This document shows positions 11,720-23,799 of a DNA stretch of 64,000 nt, piece by piece. Under the pieces are notes generated by a model. That model saw nothing but the letters and a program-made list of their open reading frames with translations, was not told the DNA's origin and ran no database searches. A program made the translations under genes and the position numbers. Each line of letters begins with the position of its first letter. Position 1 is the stretch's first letter. This DNA is from Heloderma charlesbogerti (Eukaryota > Chordata > Lepidosauria > Squamata > Helodermatidae), in NCBI GenBank assembly GCA_026122225.1, contig JANEZZ010000734.1, positions 372,001 through 436,000 on the forward strand, in the 5' to 3' direction.

Positions 11720-11771
11720 AAAAATGCCTGCCCGTGAAGCGAGGAGAGGGCACCGGGTCTGTAAATAAGAA
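11720..11771 (+). other. KCNK2: KCNK2 exon 1, 3' end (5' UTR plus first base of the start codon)
   Basis: The exon ends in ...AATAAGAA at 11771, followed by a strong donor GTGAGTAC. Exon 2 begins with TGGCGGCACC, so joining them gives GAATGGCGG: the ATG is split A|TG and opens the MAAPDLLDP form of TREK-1. In that frame a TAA lies three codons upstream (11762-11764), so no longer N-terminus can come from this exon. The 5' boundary of the exon is not determined. The first-exon assignment rests on donor quality, the codon join and position in the CpG island. Other promoters or first exons may exist elsewhere. Confidence 0.6.
11724..11768 (+). CDS. upstream ORF of 14 codons in KCNK2 exon 1
   Basis: ATG at 11724 opens a 14-residue frame (MPAREARRGHRVCK) that stops at TAA 11766-11768, only two bases before the A of the split main start codon. 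Its context (AAAATGC) has A at -3, so ribosomes could use it. If the exon 1 assignment holds, translation of this uORF and re-initiation or leaky scanning would affect channel output. Whether it is translated is unknown. Confidence 0.4.
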   Translation: MPAREARRGHRVCK

Positions 11772-14731
11772 GTGAGTACTCGTTACAATGGCGCGTCTCG
11801 CTGGCTGAGGGAAAAAAAAAGAGAGAGAGCGAGAGGGCTGCCTTGAAAAATGCTGCATGCTCCTTTGCTTTTGCCGATGCATCTCCTTCGCTCTAGGGCA
11901 GAGGAACCCCTTCCCACAGCCCCACCCCACCTATTTGCAGGAGAGCCCGTTTTGCCCGTGCCCACCCACCCCGCTGCCTTTCTCTCCCTGCCTATCCCCC
12001 CCGCCCCGCATCATCCCCGCCTCGCCATCCCCATTGCACGAGCTTTTCCTGCTGCATGCAACACCTTGGCTCGTAGGCGCTTCGTTACACTTCATCTTTG
12101 TTCAAGGGGTGCGTGTGGTAGCTTTGGCTGACGCTATACGGGGAAGGAAGGAAGGAAGGATTTTGTTGGTTTTTAAAAGAGAAGAACCAAGCAAAAGATC
12201 CGGGAGGTCCATAAAGGCACCGGGTCTTTTCCAACCCCGTTGCTTGCTATCCTCATGGGCATAGGAAGACGTGCCGTTTGCAAACGATTTCAAGATCATC
12301 TCGGGGGGGGGGGAGAGATCGGAGAGGGGGAAGATAGGAGAGGAGGGGAAACTGGTTGCTTCTTTAAAAAAAAATGGGGAGAGGCATGAGGATTTATTTA
12401 TCTCTCGTGATGCTTTGTAAACGTCAAAAGGGGCTTGTCCCTCTCAGGGTGAAGGGCTTCTTATTCATCCCGCGGGTCAGAGGGGAGTCAGTGTTGTATC
12501 TTGGCAAGGGGGATGAGCCTCATAAGGGCTGAGAAGGTTGATGGGGATGGATGAGGTGTGAAGGATGGGAAGCGATGATGCTTAGAGCACCAGTGCCAGT
12601 TATATGTGCCATCTGCACAAGATGATGTTTTACTTTGCCATCCTTTCCCCCTATTCTTAGCTCAGCTGCTTATAGCAGATTCCTAAAGGGCAGTGGATCA
12701 ATGGAACTTGGGGATTGCAACGTCCCAGGGTGCCAGATTGTCTTTTGGAGTAAGGGCATGCCTTGCATCTGTGCAGGAGGGGTGTGTGTGTGTGTTATTG
12801 TAATTATTATTATTATTATTATTGAATACAATGTCCAGGTGAATAGCAGGAGGGTTTGTTGCAATAAACCTGGATTGCCACCATTTTGGGATGGGTGGAG
12901 AGATAGAGCAAGGTGACAACATGCTAAGGGGGGAAGAAAGATCAAAGCGGTAGTGGTTGCATTAAGCAATGATGGAATCAATGGGGATTGCACCAGGTTC
13001 CCACCCTTTTCTACTTTTCCTGCCCATTGCACATTTCTCATCCTGATCCACTACCCACTTAATATTTTGATTATTTCCGTCCCACGGAAGTTCAGTGCTG
13101 GTTGGTACTGCCGCTTGTAGATTGCTGGGCTAAACATCCAGACATTGTCCTCATCAGTCAAAAGGGAGCTTACTTGAAAGCTTCTCTAGGTAGCACCACT
13201 CAATTACAACCTTCAAACCAGTGACTCTGGAATACTCCCCCTGAAATCAATGGGATTAGTTCCATCACATCTACTGCAGGCAGAGGGAGGTAGTTCTAAG
13301 ACTGCATCTTTGGGCACGTAGAAGGATAAGTGTCCTCGTTTTGTGGTGGAAGTTGTCATAAATGAAAGGAATTAGAAATGTGAAGGTGTTGCCTGAAGTC
13401 CTAGCTTTCTAGGAGCTGAAAAAGAGTAACTATATGACAGCACTGTGCAACGAGTCATGAAGAATGATCATCTGAGGTTTCTCATCTGTGTCTGCTGCTA
13501 CTTCTGCCCCTTTTTGCAGAGAGAGGGAGCTCAAGTCTACTATACTAATTAAATTTACATGAGTGATTGTCTTCTTCAAAGCTTGTCTGCCTATGCCTCT
13601 TTCTATGTTTGAAGGTGCTGTAATGCTTTAGCTTAATTTCCTGAGGAACACTGTGCATGTGCATAATGATGTACTATCCCCCCCCCCTTAAGACATGTCT
13701 ACCTTTCAGAGTGGTGGGGATGGACAAAAGAGAGAGAGAGAGAGAGATTTGTATCTGCTTTTAGATGTGGGATTTCCCTAATGCTACTGAAATGGTCACT
13801 TAGACCAAATGTGGTCACTTCGAGCAAATTAATGCTGGGGGCAGGGGAGAGAGATTTTGAATATTGTCAATAACTCAGTGATCTTATAGGGAAATTTCAT
13901 ACATGTTGATGTGGCATATCGTTATCTAATTGGTAATAATTACTGAAATTTTGGGAATAATACATTAATATTTCATCAGCTTCTATGCATAGTTGCAAGT
14001 GAGAACAGGGCCCTCCAATATTTGCATGACATAGATATAAGGAAATCCTAGGCTCCCAATAAAAACATTGGTCCTGGCACATAAGAATTATTTAAAATGT
14101 AAAGTAATGTGTATGACTTTTTCAGCAAGTACCAGCACAAATTTCTAAAAAGGGTTTCACTTAAATACTTGCCAGCTGATGCTACTCGTAATGAATTGTT
14201 GGAAGGAAGTGGAGACACAAATATTGCATTTTTTCTGAGTCCAGCACATTGTGTGTGTGTGTGAGGGTTGAGAAAATATGATTTATGTTAACTATTCAGT
14301 GCTAAACTAAAAATATAGATTAGCAATACTTAAAATATCAGGAAGAGTTTAACTGAAAAAACAATGTGAGAACTTAATGCAATATGTAATTGTCAGGAAT
14401 TATCTTTTTAATAATTATCAGTACTACATCATTAGTGTTATTCGGTGTTTCAGCTGTGCAAATTTTTGCAACACTTGGAGTTTATCTAAGGGCATGAAAT
14501 AATGAATTGAGCAATACTGTCACAACAGGTTGCTGGAACCCCTCGCTCTATAGTAAATCCTTGTGAAGATGGACAAGTTGAGTTCATTTGCAATGCCAGC
14601 ATTGCTGACGATAAATTGTCACATGAATGAATAGCTTCTCTCTAACCCTCCAGCAAGAAAAACCACAAAATAAATCTCTGACAAGCTTTGTAAAAATTAA
14701 CATTCTGTTGTTGTTTTTCTTTTTTAATTAG
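11772..14731 (+). other. KCNK2: KCNK2 intron 1
   Basis: This runs from donor GTGAGT (11772) to the acceptor ...TTTTTAATTAG (14731), 2960 bp. It holds a G run at about 12303, an (ATT)n tract near 12797-12823, a C9 run near 13678 and an (AG)n tract near 13731. No further exon was recognised. Confidence 0.6.
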
Positions 14732-15042
14732 TGGCGGCACCTGACTTGCTGGATCCCAAATCTGCCACTCAGAACTCCAAACCCAGGCTGTCATTTTCTA
14801 CCAAACCCACCGTGCTTGCTTCGCGGGAGGAGAGTGATACAACTATTAATGTTATGAAATGGAAGACAGTCTCAACCATTTTTCTAGTGGTGGTTTTGTA
14901 TTTAATTATTGGAGCTACTGTATTCAAAGCCCTGGAGCAGCCACATGAAACTAACCAGAGAACAACTATTGTGTTCCAGAAACAAATGTTTGTATCAGAG
15001 CATTCCTGTGTGAATGACACAGAACTTGAAGACCTAATTCAG
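14732..15042 (+). CDS. KCNK2: KCNK2 (TREK-1) exon 2: N-terminus, TM1 and start of the extracellular cap
   Basis: This exon encodes residues 1-104 of the MAAPDLLDP form of TREK-1, a mechano-, lipid-, heat- and pH-gated K+ leak channel of the plasma membrane. The acceptor TTAATTAG precedes TGGCGG; the donor CAG|GTAATT follows at 15043. The exon adds 311 bases to one from exon 1, which is exactly 104 codons. Seen in order: cytosolic N-terminus (AAPDLLDPK, residues 2-10); Met42 in INVMKW, the equivalent of the internal start that gives the short form in mammals; TM1 (about residues 46-66, [15 protein letters not shown]); then the cap with Cys93 (HSCVND), the residue that links the two subunits, and an N-glycosylation sequon NDT at 95. 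Similarity to mammalian KCNK2 is near-identical across the exon, so the call is secure against KCNK10 and KCNK4. Confidence 0.95.
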
Positions 15043-17295
15043 GTAATTCCCTGTTAATAAGTGTGTTCTTGCCATGCTTTAACGGGAACATTGTTTATTA
15101 GTTACATGGAAGCTGCTATATCAGCAACAGTGCGCCATAGCTGATATTTGTAAGAAATAATGTTTGGCACAGGTAATTTGACTTAAGACTTCATGTACAA
15201 AAATAATTGCTAAACCCATTTTTGCTACTAGCTTTGCATTAAAAGCTAATCTTGTCATTGAATGCTTCTGTTGTGCTTCTTAAATTGTTGTTCTTTGGCA
15301 GATGCAATACAGCGTACTGCTCTTATATTGGATAAGCTGGTGTATAGTCATATTGCCTGGCAGAGGAGGTGGACAGAATAAATAAGAACCTTTCTTATTG
15401 CCCTTTCTGAGGATTATTTCTGGGCACGACCAAGTATAAACAGCTCTCTATAACAGGCATATGTGATATAAGTGAAGGGCACTAGATATAACATCACACT
15501 TTTTCTATTTTGAAGCTTACTGTTTTTTTTAAAAAAATCAGTACTGTTTAGAGTACTGTTCTTGACACTTGGAGAACAGAGATAAATCATTATGCTAAGA
15601 ACACAGTTTTAACTTTAACGTATCCTAACTTTACAGTAAGTCCTGCTGGTTTCAGTGAAACATGTATTCAAGTAAACATGCAATGGTAGGGCCATGAGAA
15701 TATTTATTTATTCATGTTGATCAACTTTTCTTTTAATCAACAATTTTTTTCTACTTACGTTCTTGAGTTACAGTCTTATTAAACATAGAAGAGCAGCCAG
15801 CTGTGTCTGTGAATAGCCCAGACTTTTCAGCCTTTAAAAGCCAAGTATGCAAATCCATTGCAAATCACTATAAGATACTTTAATACTGGAGTGGCATTAG
15901 ATCCTTTATATTCTGTCAGTTCATATGGGTCGAATGAAATTCCTGCTGTCCCAATTAGGGATAGGAGAATCTGTCTATTTCTGGTCTGTGTTATTTTACT
16001 ATGTTTTTACCCATAATTCTTTCCTGTTTCCAAACTAATCTGTGCTTTAAAAAATCCTCTCAAACTACGTATTTAAATACTATTTTAATATGTATTTCAT
16101 TGTGTATTTTCTCGCAAAATATGTGTCAGAATTCATTTTTTGGTATATTTAAACTGCCAAGAAGTGTGTCATACCATTCAGAAAAGTTATCTGGTGGATA
16201 ACTTAATTCAGATCTCCACAATATTCCCAGTGGTGGAAATCAGTTCATTTCATATAGGAATTTGTAAGGATGGAATTCCTCAAGCAACCCTAATCCAAAA
16301 TGCTTGTGCTTAAATATGTCACCACAAGTAGTTGGGCATGCAGGGCTCTAGGTTAGTAATGGGAAAAGTTTAACCTTATCCAGTGACCAACAGGTAGGAT
16401 GCTTTTAAAAAGGGGAGTGGTTTTAATCCTTTTAGGACACAATCCTTCACATGTTTAGACAGAAAAAAGTCCTACAACTCTTAGCATTCCCCAGCCAGCA
16501 TGGATGGTTGGGGAATGCTGGGCGTTGCAGGACCTTTTTCTGTCTAAACATGTGTAGGACTGTGCCTTTAAATACACATGTGTTCACTGTGCCACTATCC
16601 TATCGGACTCACCTTATGGTACCTTCACCTGGAAATATAAAGTACTACTTCTCTGAGTTGAGAGATTGCGTACTGATTGTAATTCTATAACAGGCAGTGA
16701 CAGAAAAAGCTTTCAGTCTTCTCCTTGTTAGGAGTTTGCCCTCCATTTCTGCCAACCTGTCATCTTTTGTAGTTACTTAATTGCTGTTGAAAATATATTG
16801 TGTTGAGGAGAGGAGTTGAGTTGCTCATTCATGGTACAATTATAATAACAGTTTTGCTCCAGCTAGGATTGTTCTCCTGTGTGGTTGAGCACATAAACAG
16901 TATTTCAGGACTGGATTTTCTGAAAGATAGAAAGCTAAACATTATGCAATAGTAGGTTATTAAGATAGCTTTAATGACAGAGTCTGTGTGAAGAAAATTA
17001 CAAAAATGTATTCACTATAATGTTTTATTTTCAGACAGTAGTTACCTATTGCCTTGTTGCTGCCTAAAATTAAATTCAGGTGTGTGTGTTTTTTGTATTA
17101 GTGTGACTAAGGGCCAGTTCCAGTATAACAAGTGGCACTGACAGACGTTTTTGCATTGATCCTATAAATGTCCCATATGCATGAACTAATTTTTATGTAT
17201 GTTTTCTTTATCTGTGACTAAGATTCTAGCCAAAGTTTATCTCAGTAGAAGGTAGAAGTTGGCCAACCATTAATTACCATTAATTTGTGCTAGCT
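15043..17295 (+). other. KCNK2: KCNK2 intron 2, first part
   Basis: No exon is recognised. There is a possible diverged hAT element around 15956-16290 (TAGGGATAG ... CAACCCTA) and the palindromic MITE at 16448. Intron 2 as a whole is 15043-42758 (27.7 kb). Confidence 0.5.
16448..16554. mobile_element. Palindromic MITE
   Basis: The left arm CACATGTTTAGACAGAAAAA...CCTACAAC...CATTCCCCAGCC is followed by the inverted right arm GGTTGGGGAATGCTG...TTTTTCTGTCTAAACATGTG. Weaker pairing extends to about 16433 and 16567. The same hairpin appears at 44739-44857, where a TTA duplication fits PIF/Harbinger. Confidence 0.75.
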
Positions 17296-17370
17296 ATATC
17301 TTGCACCCCTTCATGGATCACTGCCTTGTTGTGGCGAAGGGGCTTGCGTAACTCAGTGAAGCCATAAACT

Positions 17371-18420
17371 ATGCTGTGCAGGGCCACCCAAGACGGACAG
17401 GTCATGGTGGAGACTTCTGGCAAAATGTGGTCCACTGGAGAAGGAAATGGCAACCCACTCCAGTATTCTTGCCAAGAAAACCCCATGGAACGTATCACAA
17501 GGCTAAAAGATATGACGCCGGAAGATGAGCCCCTCAGGTCGGAAGGTGTCCAATATACTACTGGGGAAGAGCAGAGGGAATTTCCAAGTACCACCAGAAA
17601 GAGTGAAGCAGCTAGGCCAAAGCCGAAAGGACACTCAGCTGTGGATGTGTCTGGTGGTGAAAAGAAAATCCGATGCTGTAAAGAACAATACTGTTTACGA
17701 ACCTGGAATGTAAGGTCAATGAATCAAGGTAAGCTGGAGGTGGTCCAACATGAGATGGCAAGATTGAACATCGACATCTTGGGAATCAGCGAACTAAAAT
17801 GGACAAGCATGGGTGAATGTAATTCAGGTGACCATTATATCTACTACTGTGGGCAAGAATCCCTTAGAAGAAATGGAGTAGCACTTATAGTCAACAAAAG
17901 GGTGGGAAAAGCAGTACTGGCATGCAATCTCAAAAACGATAGAATGATCTCAGTACGAATCCGAGGCAAACCAGTCATCATCACAGTAATTCAAGTCTAT
18001 GCCCCAACCACTGATGCTGAAGAAGCTGAGGTTGATCTATGAAGACCTACAACACCTTCGAGAACTAACACCCAAAAAAGATGTCCTCTTCATCATAGGG
18101 GATTGGAATGCTAAAGTAGGAAGTCAAGAAATCACCGGGATAACAGGCAAGCATGGCCTTGGTGTACAAAATGAAGCAGGACAAAGGCTAATAGAGTTTT
18201 GCCAAGAGAACACGCTGATCATAGCAAAAGCAAACACTCTTTTCCAACAGCACAAGAGGCGACTCTACATATGGACATCACCAGATGGTCAATATTGAAA
18301 TCAGATTGATTATGTCCTTTGCAGCCAAAGATGGAGAAGCTCTATACAGCCAGTAAAAACAAGACCTGGAGCTGACTGTGGCTCAGATCATGAGCTTCTT
18401 GTTGCAAAATTTCAGCTTAA
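17371..18420 (+). pseudogene. BovB APE-type endonuclease (frameshifted)
   Basis: The domain order is intact: LRTWNVRSM near 17695, DILGISELKW (active-site E), VIQVYAPT, then after a frameshift near 18035 LFIIGDWNAKVG (D/N pair) and RRLYIWTSPDGQY, and after a stop at 18296 SDHELL near 18386. The parts lie in different frames and no single protein can be made. In the live element this domain nicks the genomic target. Confidence 0.88.
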
Positions 18421-18421
18421 A

Positions 18422-20480
18422 TTGAAGAACGTAGGGAAAACCACTAAACCATTCATGTATGACCTAAATCATATCCCTTATGAATATACAGTGGAGGTGA
18501 TGAATAGATTTCAGGGATTAGACCTGATAGACAGAGTGCCTGAGGAACTATGGACAGAGGTCCGTAACATTGTTCAGGAGGCAGCAACTCAATCCATCCC
18601 AAAGAAAAAGAAATGCAAGAAAGCAAAGTGGCTGTCTGATGAGGCTTTACAAGGAGCTGAGGAAAGAAGGGCAGCGAAAAGCAAGGGAGAAAGGGGAAGA
18701 TATATCCAACTGAATGCAGAGTTCCAGAGAATAGCAAGGAGAGACAAGAAGGCCTTCTTAAATGAACAATGCAAAGAAATCGAGGAAAACAACAGAATGG
18801 GAAAGACTAGAGATCTCTTCAAGAAAATCGGAGATCTCAAGGGAACGTTTTGTGCAAAGACGGGCATGATAAAGGACAAAGAAGGCAGGGACCTAAGAGA
18901 AGCAGATGAGATTAAGAAGAGGTGGCAAGAATACACAGAAGAACTATACAGGAAAGATCTGAATGTCCCCGATAGCCATGATAGTGTGGTCACTGAACTT
19001 GAGCCGGACATCTTAGAGAGTGAAGTCAAGTGGGCCTTAGGAAACATTACTAACAACAAAGCTAGCGGAGACGACAGTATTCCAGCTGAGCTATTTAAAA
19101 TCCTAAAAGATGATGCTGTTAAAGTGCTGCACTCAATATGCCAACAAATTTGGAACACTCAACAATGGCCACAAGACTGGAAAAGGTCAGTTTACATTCC
19201 AATTCCAAAGAAGGGCAACGCCAAAGAGTGTTCAAACTACCGCACAATTGCGCTCATTTCACATGCCAGCAAGGTTATGCTCAAAATCTTGCAAGCTAGG
19301 CTTCAGCAGAACTACCAGAAGTATAAGCTGGGTTTTGAAGAGGCAGAGGAACTAGAGATCAAATCGCCAACATTCGCTGCATCATGGAGAAAGCAAGAGA
19401 ATTCCAGAAAAACGTCTATTTCTGCTTCATTGACTACGCTAAAGCCCTTGATTGTGTGGATCACAACAAACTGTGGCAAATTCTTAAAGAGATGGGAGTA
19501 CCAGATCACCTTTCCTGTCTCCTGAGAAACCTGTATGAGGGTCAAAGCAACAGTTAGAACCAGACATGGAACAAGCTATTGGTTCAAAATTGGGAAAGGA
19601 GTATGACAAGGCTGTATATTGTCGCCCTGCTTATTGAATTTATATGCAGAGTACATCATGAGAAACGCCGGGTTGGATGAATCAAGGTCAGAATTAAGAT
19701 TGCCAGGAGAATTATCAACAACCTCAGGTACGCAGACGATACCAACCTAATGGCAGAAAGCGAAGAGAATCTAAAGAGCCTCTTGTTGAGGGTGAAAGTG
19801 GAGAGTGCAAAAGCTGGTTTGAAACTCGACATTAAAAAAACGAAGATCATGGCATCTGGCCCCATCACTTCCTGGCATATAGAAGGTGAAGAAATGGAAG
19901 CAGTGACAGATTGTATTTTCTTGGGCTCCAAGATCACAGCAGACGGTGACTGTAGCCATGAAATTAAAAGACGCTTGCTCCTTGGGAGGAAAGCTATGGC
20001 AAACCTAGACAGCATAGTAAGAAGCAGAGACATCACCTTGCCGACAAAGGTTCGTATAATCAAAGCTATGGTTTTCCCAGTAGCAACATATGGCTATGAG
20101 AGCTGGACTCTAAGGAAGGCTGAGCGCTGAAGAATCGATGCTTTTGAACTGTGGTGCTGGAGAAGACTCTTACGAGTCCCCTGGACTGCAAGGAGGTCAA
20201 ATCAGTCAATCCTAAAGGAAATCAACCCTGACTGCTCATTGGAAGGACAGATACTGAAGCTGAAGCTCAAATATTTTGGCCACCTAATGCGAAGAGAAAA
20301 CTCTCTGGAAAAGACCCTGATGCTGGGAAAGATTGAAGGCAAAAAGAGGAGGGGACGGCAGAGGATGAGATGGCTAGATAGCATCACCGATGCAATGAAT
20401 ATGGACTTGAGCACACTCCGGGAGAGAGCAGAGGACAGGAAGGCCTGGCATGCTATGGTCCATGGGGTCACGAAGAGTTG
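18422..20480 (+). pseudogene. BovB reverse transcriptase (frameshifted)
   Basis: A long open stretch (18422-19525) covers the linker and RT palm up to ALISHASK. The conserved block CFIDYAKALDCVDH near 19420 and the catalytic box YADD (19729-19740) lie in other frames. A third open stretch (19750-20130) continues as MAESEENLK to TYGYESWTL. The C-terminal region (FELWCWRRLL, GRQRMRWLDSI) follows to about 20480. The catalytic aspartates are still present, but the reading frame is not continuous. Confidence 0.88.
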
Positions 20481-20523
20481 GACACGACTGAACAACAACA
20501 ACAACAACAACAAATATCTTGCA

Positions 20524-22966
20524 TTTGTAATCCTTAATCCATTTAGGAGTAGACCTATTACTTTCAGTGTGGCTTTAAGTGGTTTTTAGGGCTGTGTTGT
20601 CCTCTGTAGAATCTGCCTGTTCACACCCGTCTTTCCACGTAACTATTTTTATTTATTATTTCTACTTATTTTATAATCCCTAAATTGCATTCAGCTGTCC
20701 ATTTCCCTATGCAATGGCTGCTGCTAGCAGAAAAGCTCCCCCTCCCCCCTGCAGCCCCCATGTGTCCTCAAAATCTGCTAAGGAGAGTTGGAGGACCCTC
20801 CAGAGCAGATTTGGAGAGGGTGCGGGGTATTATGTGGAAGAGAGGAAGGTGAAGTGCCTATTGCATGAGTGGAAGTCCCCTCATGCGATGTTGCATGGAA
20901 CCCCTATAATAACATCACTGTGAAGTGGGTCATGTTCACATTTTCTGTGTGACAAGCTGGTTTTGAGAAAATGTGACTCCTGTGAATTTGTAGCTTTTAG
21001 CATTTGAACATGAGTCTTCTTGATACAGGTCCAGGAAACTGCCTACATTTGCAAGGAGATTTTTTCCTATGGGGATTTCTATGAGAAAATTGATGTGCAG
21101 TATGCTTTTTGGCTGCATTTCCATGTGCTTCAATCCCCACCCCACTCCACCCCCAACACACACACACACACACTACGCTGTGACTGGATTCGTGCATAAC
21201 AAGAAGCCACCATGGGGGAATTTCCCAGCAGAGCCTCTTGCTGCCACGCTGGCCACCATTTTGAATATTCAAGCCCTGGTAGGGGCACACTCTAGCTTGT
21301 TGTTACGTGCGAATCTGGGGAGGTGAGTTGTTGGGGTGCTTGACAAGCAACCTGCAACCCTAAAACAGCCAATGGGTTCTGGGTGGCTTGTCAAGCACCC
21401 AATAACTCCCCTTCACCGGGTATGCACATAATGACAAGGTATGGGGCACCCCTGCTGCAGCTTGAATATTCCCGCAGGGTGGCTTCTTGTTACATGCGAA
21501 CCTGCCCTATATTTCTACCTTCTCAAATTTTGTACTGTCTGAATCTTGCAACAACCCAAATATTTTCACTGCCTAAGTGCTTGTTTTCCCCACAGTTTTT
21601 GGACAACTTCAGCTTGACGCAGTCAATATACTCCCTACTGAGAATGTCTCTATTTACTATACTTGAATTTATTTTATTGAATTCTGTCTACATTTCATTC
21701 GTTTTCTTTCTTATCATCTTTGTTTCTGTCTTGCTGGGGGCTGCTTTTCTTGAAAGCTAACACACTCACACAGAATAGCTTGTCAGATAAAATCCCAACA
21801 CCAGAGGGGATAAACTCAAATCAGATATACAAACTTCCAACTGGAGAAACCCAGCAGTCAGTGACACGATTCATACTTTTCCTAGGTGGTATGGTAGGCA
21901 CTGGAAAATCACTTCTGTATGGTTGGGATCCCTGTCATAGTGGTAATTTAAGCAAAGGCCAGTCATACGTGGCATGGGGACTATGTGCTTAATTCCAAGA
22001 GGACCCAATGGGCTTTGTGGTGGGAAGTCACCACATGTACCAGGAGGCTCTTATGATTGGCCTGGACATAGCTTACTGCTCCAATATGGAGCCCAAAGCA
22101 GTTTTCCAGGCCACAGCAACTAATTGTATGAATGTATGAGTCAATGAAAAGCAATCATATATGTCAGTATATCAGTTAATCAGAAGGCAAATTTGTTACT
22201 TCTGGGAAAGTTGACATTTCAAAGTTTACCTTTTTTTATTAAAGCAGCAGTAACTTATGAATACAAAACTGACAAAGGTTGAAGCATCTGCCAGATCTGT
22301 AAATATTTTGGCACTGCTGTAAGCAAATCTAAAGCCAGCAAGTTGCCAACTCTACCACATGTACTTACTTCTTACTTCATACCACAGTATGTTGAAATAC
22401 CAGAACTAAAATGAATTATATTATGTGCTAAACTGAAGATGTGACAAGTCAATTCTAGACCAAAACCAGCATATTCATTTCAGACTAAGGTATTAGAGTT
22501 GAATGCTTGTTTTGAGTGGAAAAGTTGAATAATGATAACCCATAGTGTCTATTTAAGGAGTAGTTTTCTTTTTAAAGGCATTTCTGAGATGTGCTTGCTC
22601 AAAAGACAAGTTTCTTGACTTTCATTAAAGATATAAAGAGTTTACTAGGTAAATTTTTGTGGCAATCTTCATGAACATGAATATTCACAAGTCTTACACT
22701 CTGATAAGGGTTTCAAGTACTAGTCAAAGGAATGGGGAGGAAAGTTCTCAATAAATGATGCTAGAATTTTTTGCCGCATTGATTTAGCTATTCTTTTATA
22801 GAACGTAGAACCATTCACTTGTGTTACTTATAAGGGAAGGGAAGAAGAACTGATTCATGCGAACCTGGAACTCAACAGTGGCACAGTGGGTAAGATCCTT
22901 TAGTCCCATATCACATAATAGAACAATGGAAAAAAGAAACAGGAATGATACATTCTTTGCTACTTC
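20524..22966 (+). other. KCNK2 intron 2, unassigned stretch with small palindromes
   Basis: No exon is seen. The piece at 20700-20960 (AATCTGCT...GGACCCTCCAGAG) recurs at the window end near 63950. Inverted arms TTGTTGGGGTGCTTGACAAGC and GCTTGTCAAGCACCCAATAA occur at about 21327-21410. A (CA)n tract lies near 21154-21172. Confidence 0.45.
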
Positions 22967-22969
22967 TAA

Positions 22970-23229
22970 GAGCAGGATCCAACACACAGGATCTGTGTGT
23001 GGCCAGCTCCCGCCGGTCCCAGTGCATGCATGGGCCCTACTGCTGGCAGCTGCCATGTAACACTTCTGGGAACAAGCCACAAAATGAGTGGAAAAGTTCA
23101 TTTCTGAAAGGGGCAGGTTGCACCCCTTCCAGAAACGAGTATTTCTGCTCGTTTCGGCGCTTGCCCTAAAACTATGATGGCTGCCAGCGGTAGGGGTCAA
23201 ATGCAGAAGGCCCCCATTGGATCCTGCCC
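22970..23229. mobile_element. PIF/Harbinger-like MITE
   Basis: The inverted ends are GAGCAGGATCCAAC and CATTGGATCCTGCCC. The 3-bp flank TAA (22967-22969 and 23230-23232) fits the TWA duplication of PIF/Harbinger. It has no protein. Confidence 0.65.
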
Positions 23230-23368
23230 TAAGCCTCTTTCAAGCACTACTTTTTTTAGAAGTGCACCCTTTTTTTAAAAAAAGAAGTCTATACTTAAAA
23301 TGTAAAACATTGATGTTACAAACAGATTATCATAAAGTAACATTCACCAGGATTAGCTGCGGCTCTCT

Positions 23369-23555
23369 GTTTATTTGTTTGTTACATTTATTTTCCATCT
23401 TTCCTCCAAAAGGAGTCCAAGGAGAAGTAAATTATCCTCTTTCCATTTTATTCTCACAGCAACCCTGTGAGGTAGATTAGGCTGAGAGTCAATGACTGGC
23501 CAAAGTTACCCAGTGAACTTCATGGCTGAGTATGGACTTGAACCTGGTGTATATA
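23369..23555 (-). mobile_element. tRNA-derived SINE with MIR-like 3' half
   Basis: Read on the minus strand the landmarks are TGGCCATGAAG, GGCCAGTCA, CCTCACAGGGTTG and the TAAATAAA-type tail. These are shared with the better copy at 26138-26366. Confidence 0.7.
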
Positions 23556-23799
23556 TTCGATGGAAAACCCAGATTTGTTGCTGTGTGATGAGTGTAACCG
23601 CCCTAAGAAACTTATGAAATGGTTCTGCTAATTTCCTGGTGATTAAGTACATTTGCTTAAAAATTCCATGATCTACCTATCTTGTCTTTCTGTACATTTC
23701 ATTTTTTTAATATGAATAACGATAGAAATAATAGAAATTATACAGAACAAGAAACATGAATGATTGTCAGTGAGACACATTCACTTCACTTGGTTAAAT

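Larger units (their letters stand above)
10540..12500 (+). promoter_or_regulatory. KCNK2: CpG-rich promoter region of KCNK2
   Basis: Base composition changes sharply here. Runs such as GACTGCGGCCGCGCGGAAGG and GACGCGCGCACGAGGCGC, together with many CG dinucleotides, contrast with the CpG-poor, AT-rich flanks. The densest part is about 10690-11450. Simple repeats include (GGT)n near 11075-11095, CA and GT tracts near 11490 and 11535-11550, and a T run near 11675. The region ends with the exon 1 splice donor at 11772. This is the expected position and character for a vertebrate brain-gene promoter. No TATA box is evident, and the transcription start cannot be fixed from sequence alone. Confidence 0.72.
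17306..20513 (+). mobile_element. RTE/BovB LINE, full-length copy B in KCNK2 intron 2
   Basis: The copy is 3208 bp and complete at both ends, flanked by a perfect 10-bp target duplication ATATCTTGCA (17296-17305 and 20514-20523). The 5' end reads CCCCTTCATGGATCACTGCC. The 3' end is GGACACGACTG followed by (AAC)n, as in ruminant and squamate BovB. It lies in the same sense as KCNK2. Endonuclease and reverse transcriptase motifs are all present, but the frame is broken by several frameshifts and stops (for example TGA at 18040 and 18296), so it is inactive. Confidence 0.95.

Noticed and set aside
11302..11775. A 157-codon open frame across the CpG island ending near the exon 1 donor
   Set aside because: Low-complexity Arg/His/Pro-rich translation of GC-rich and CA/GT-repeat DNA, with equal-length open frames on both strands. 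It does not join exon 2 in a frame that gives TREK-1.
15956..16294. A further hAT element (TAGGGATAG ... CAACCCTA)
   Set aside because: Terminal similarity is weak and the flanks GTCCCAAT and ATCCAAAA do not form a convincing duplication, so it is mentioned only in the intron entry.
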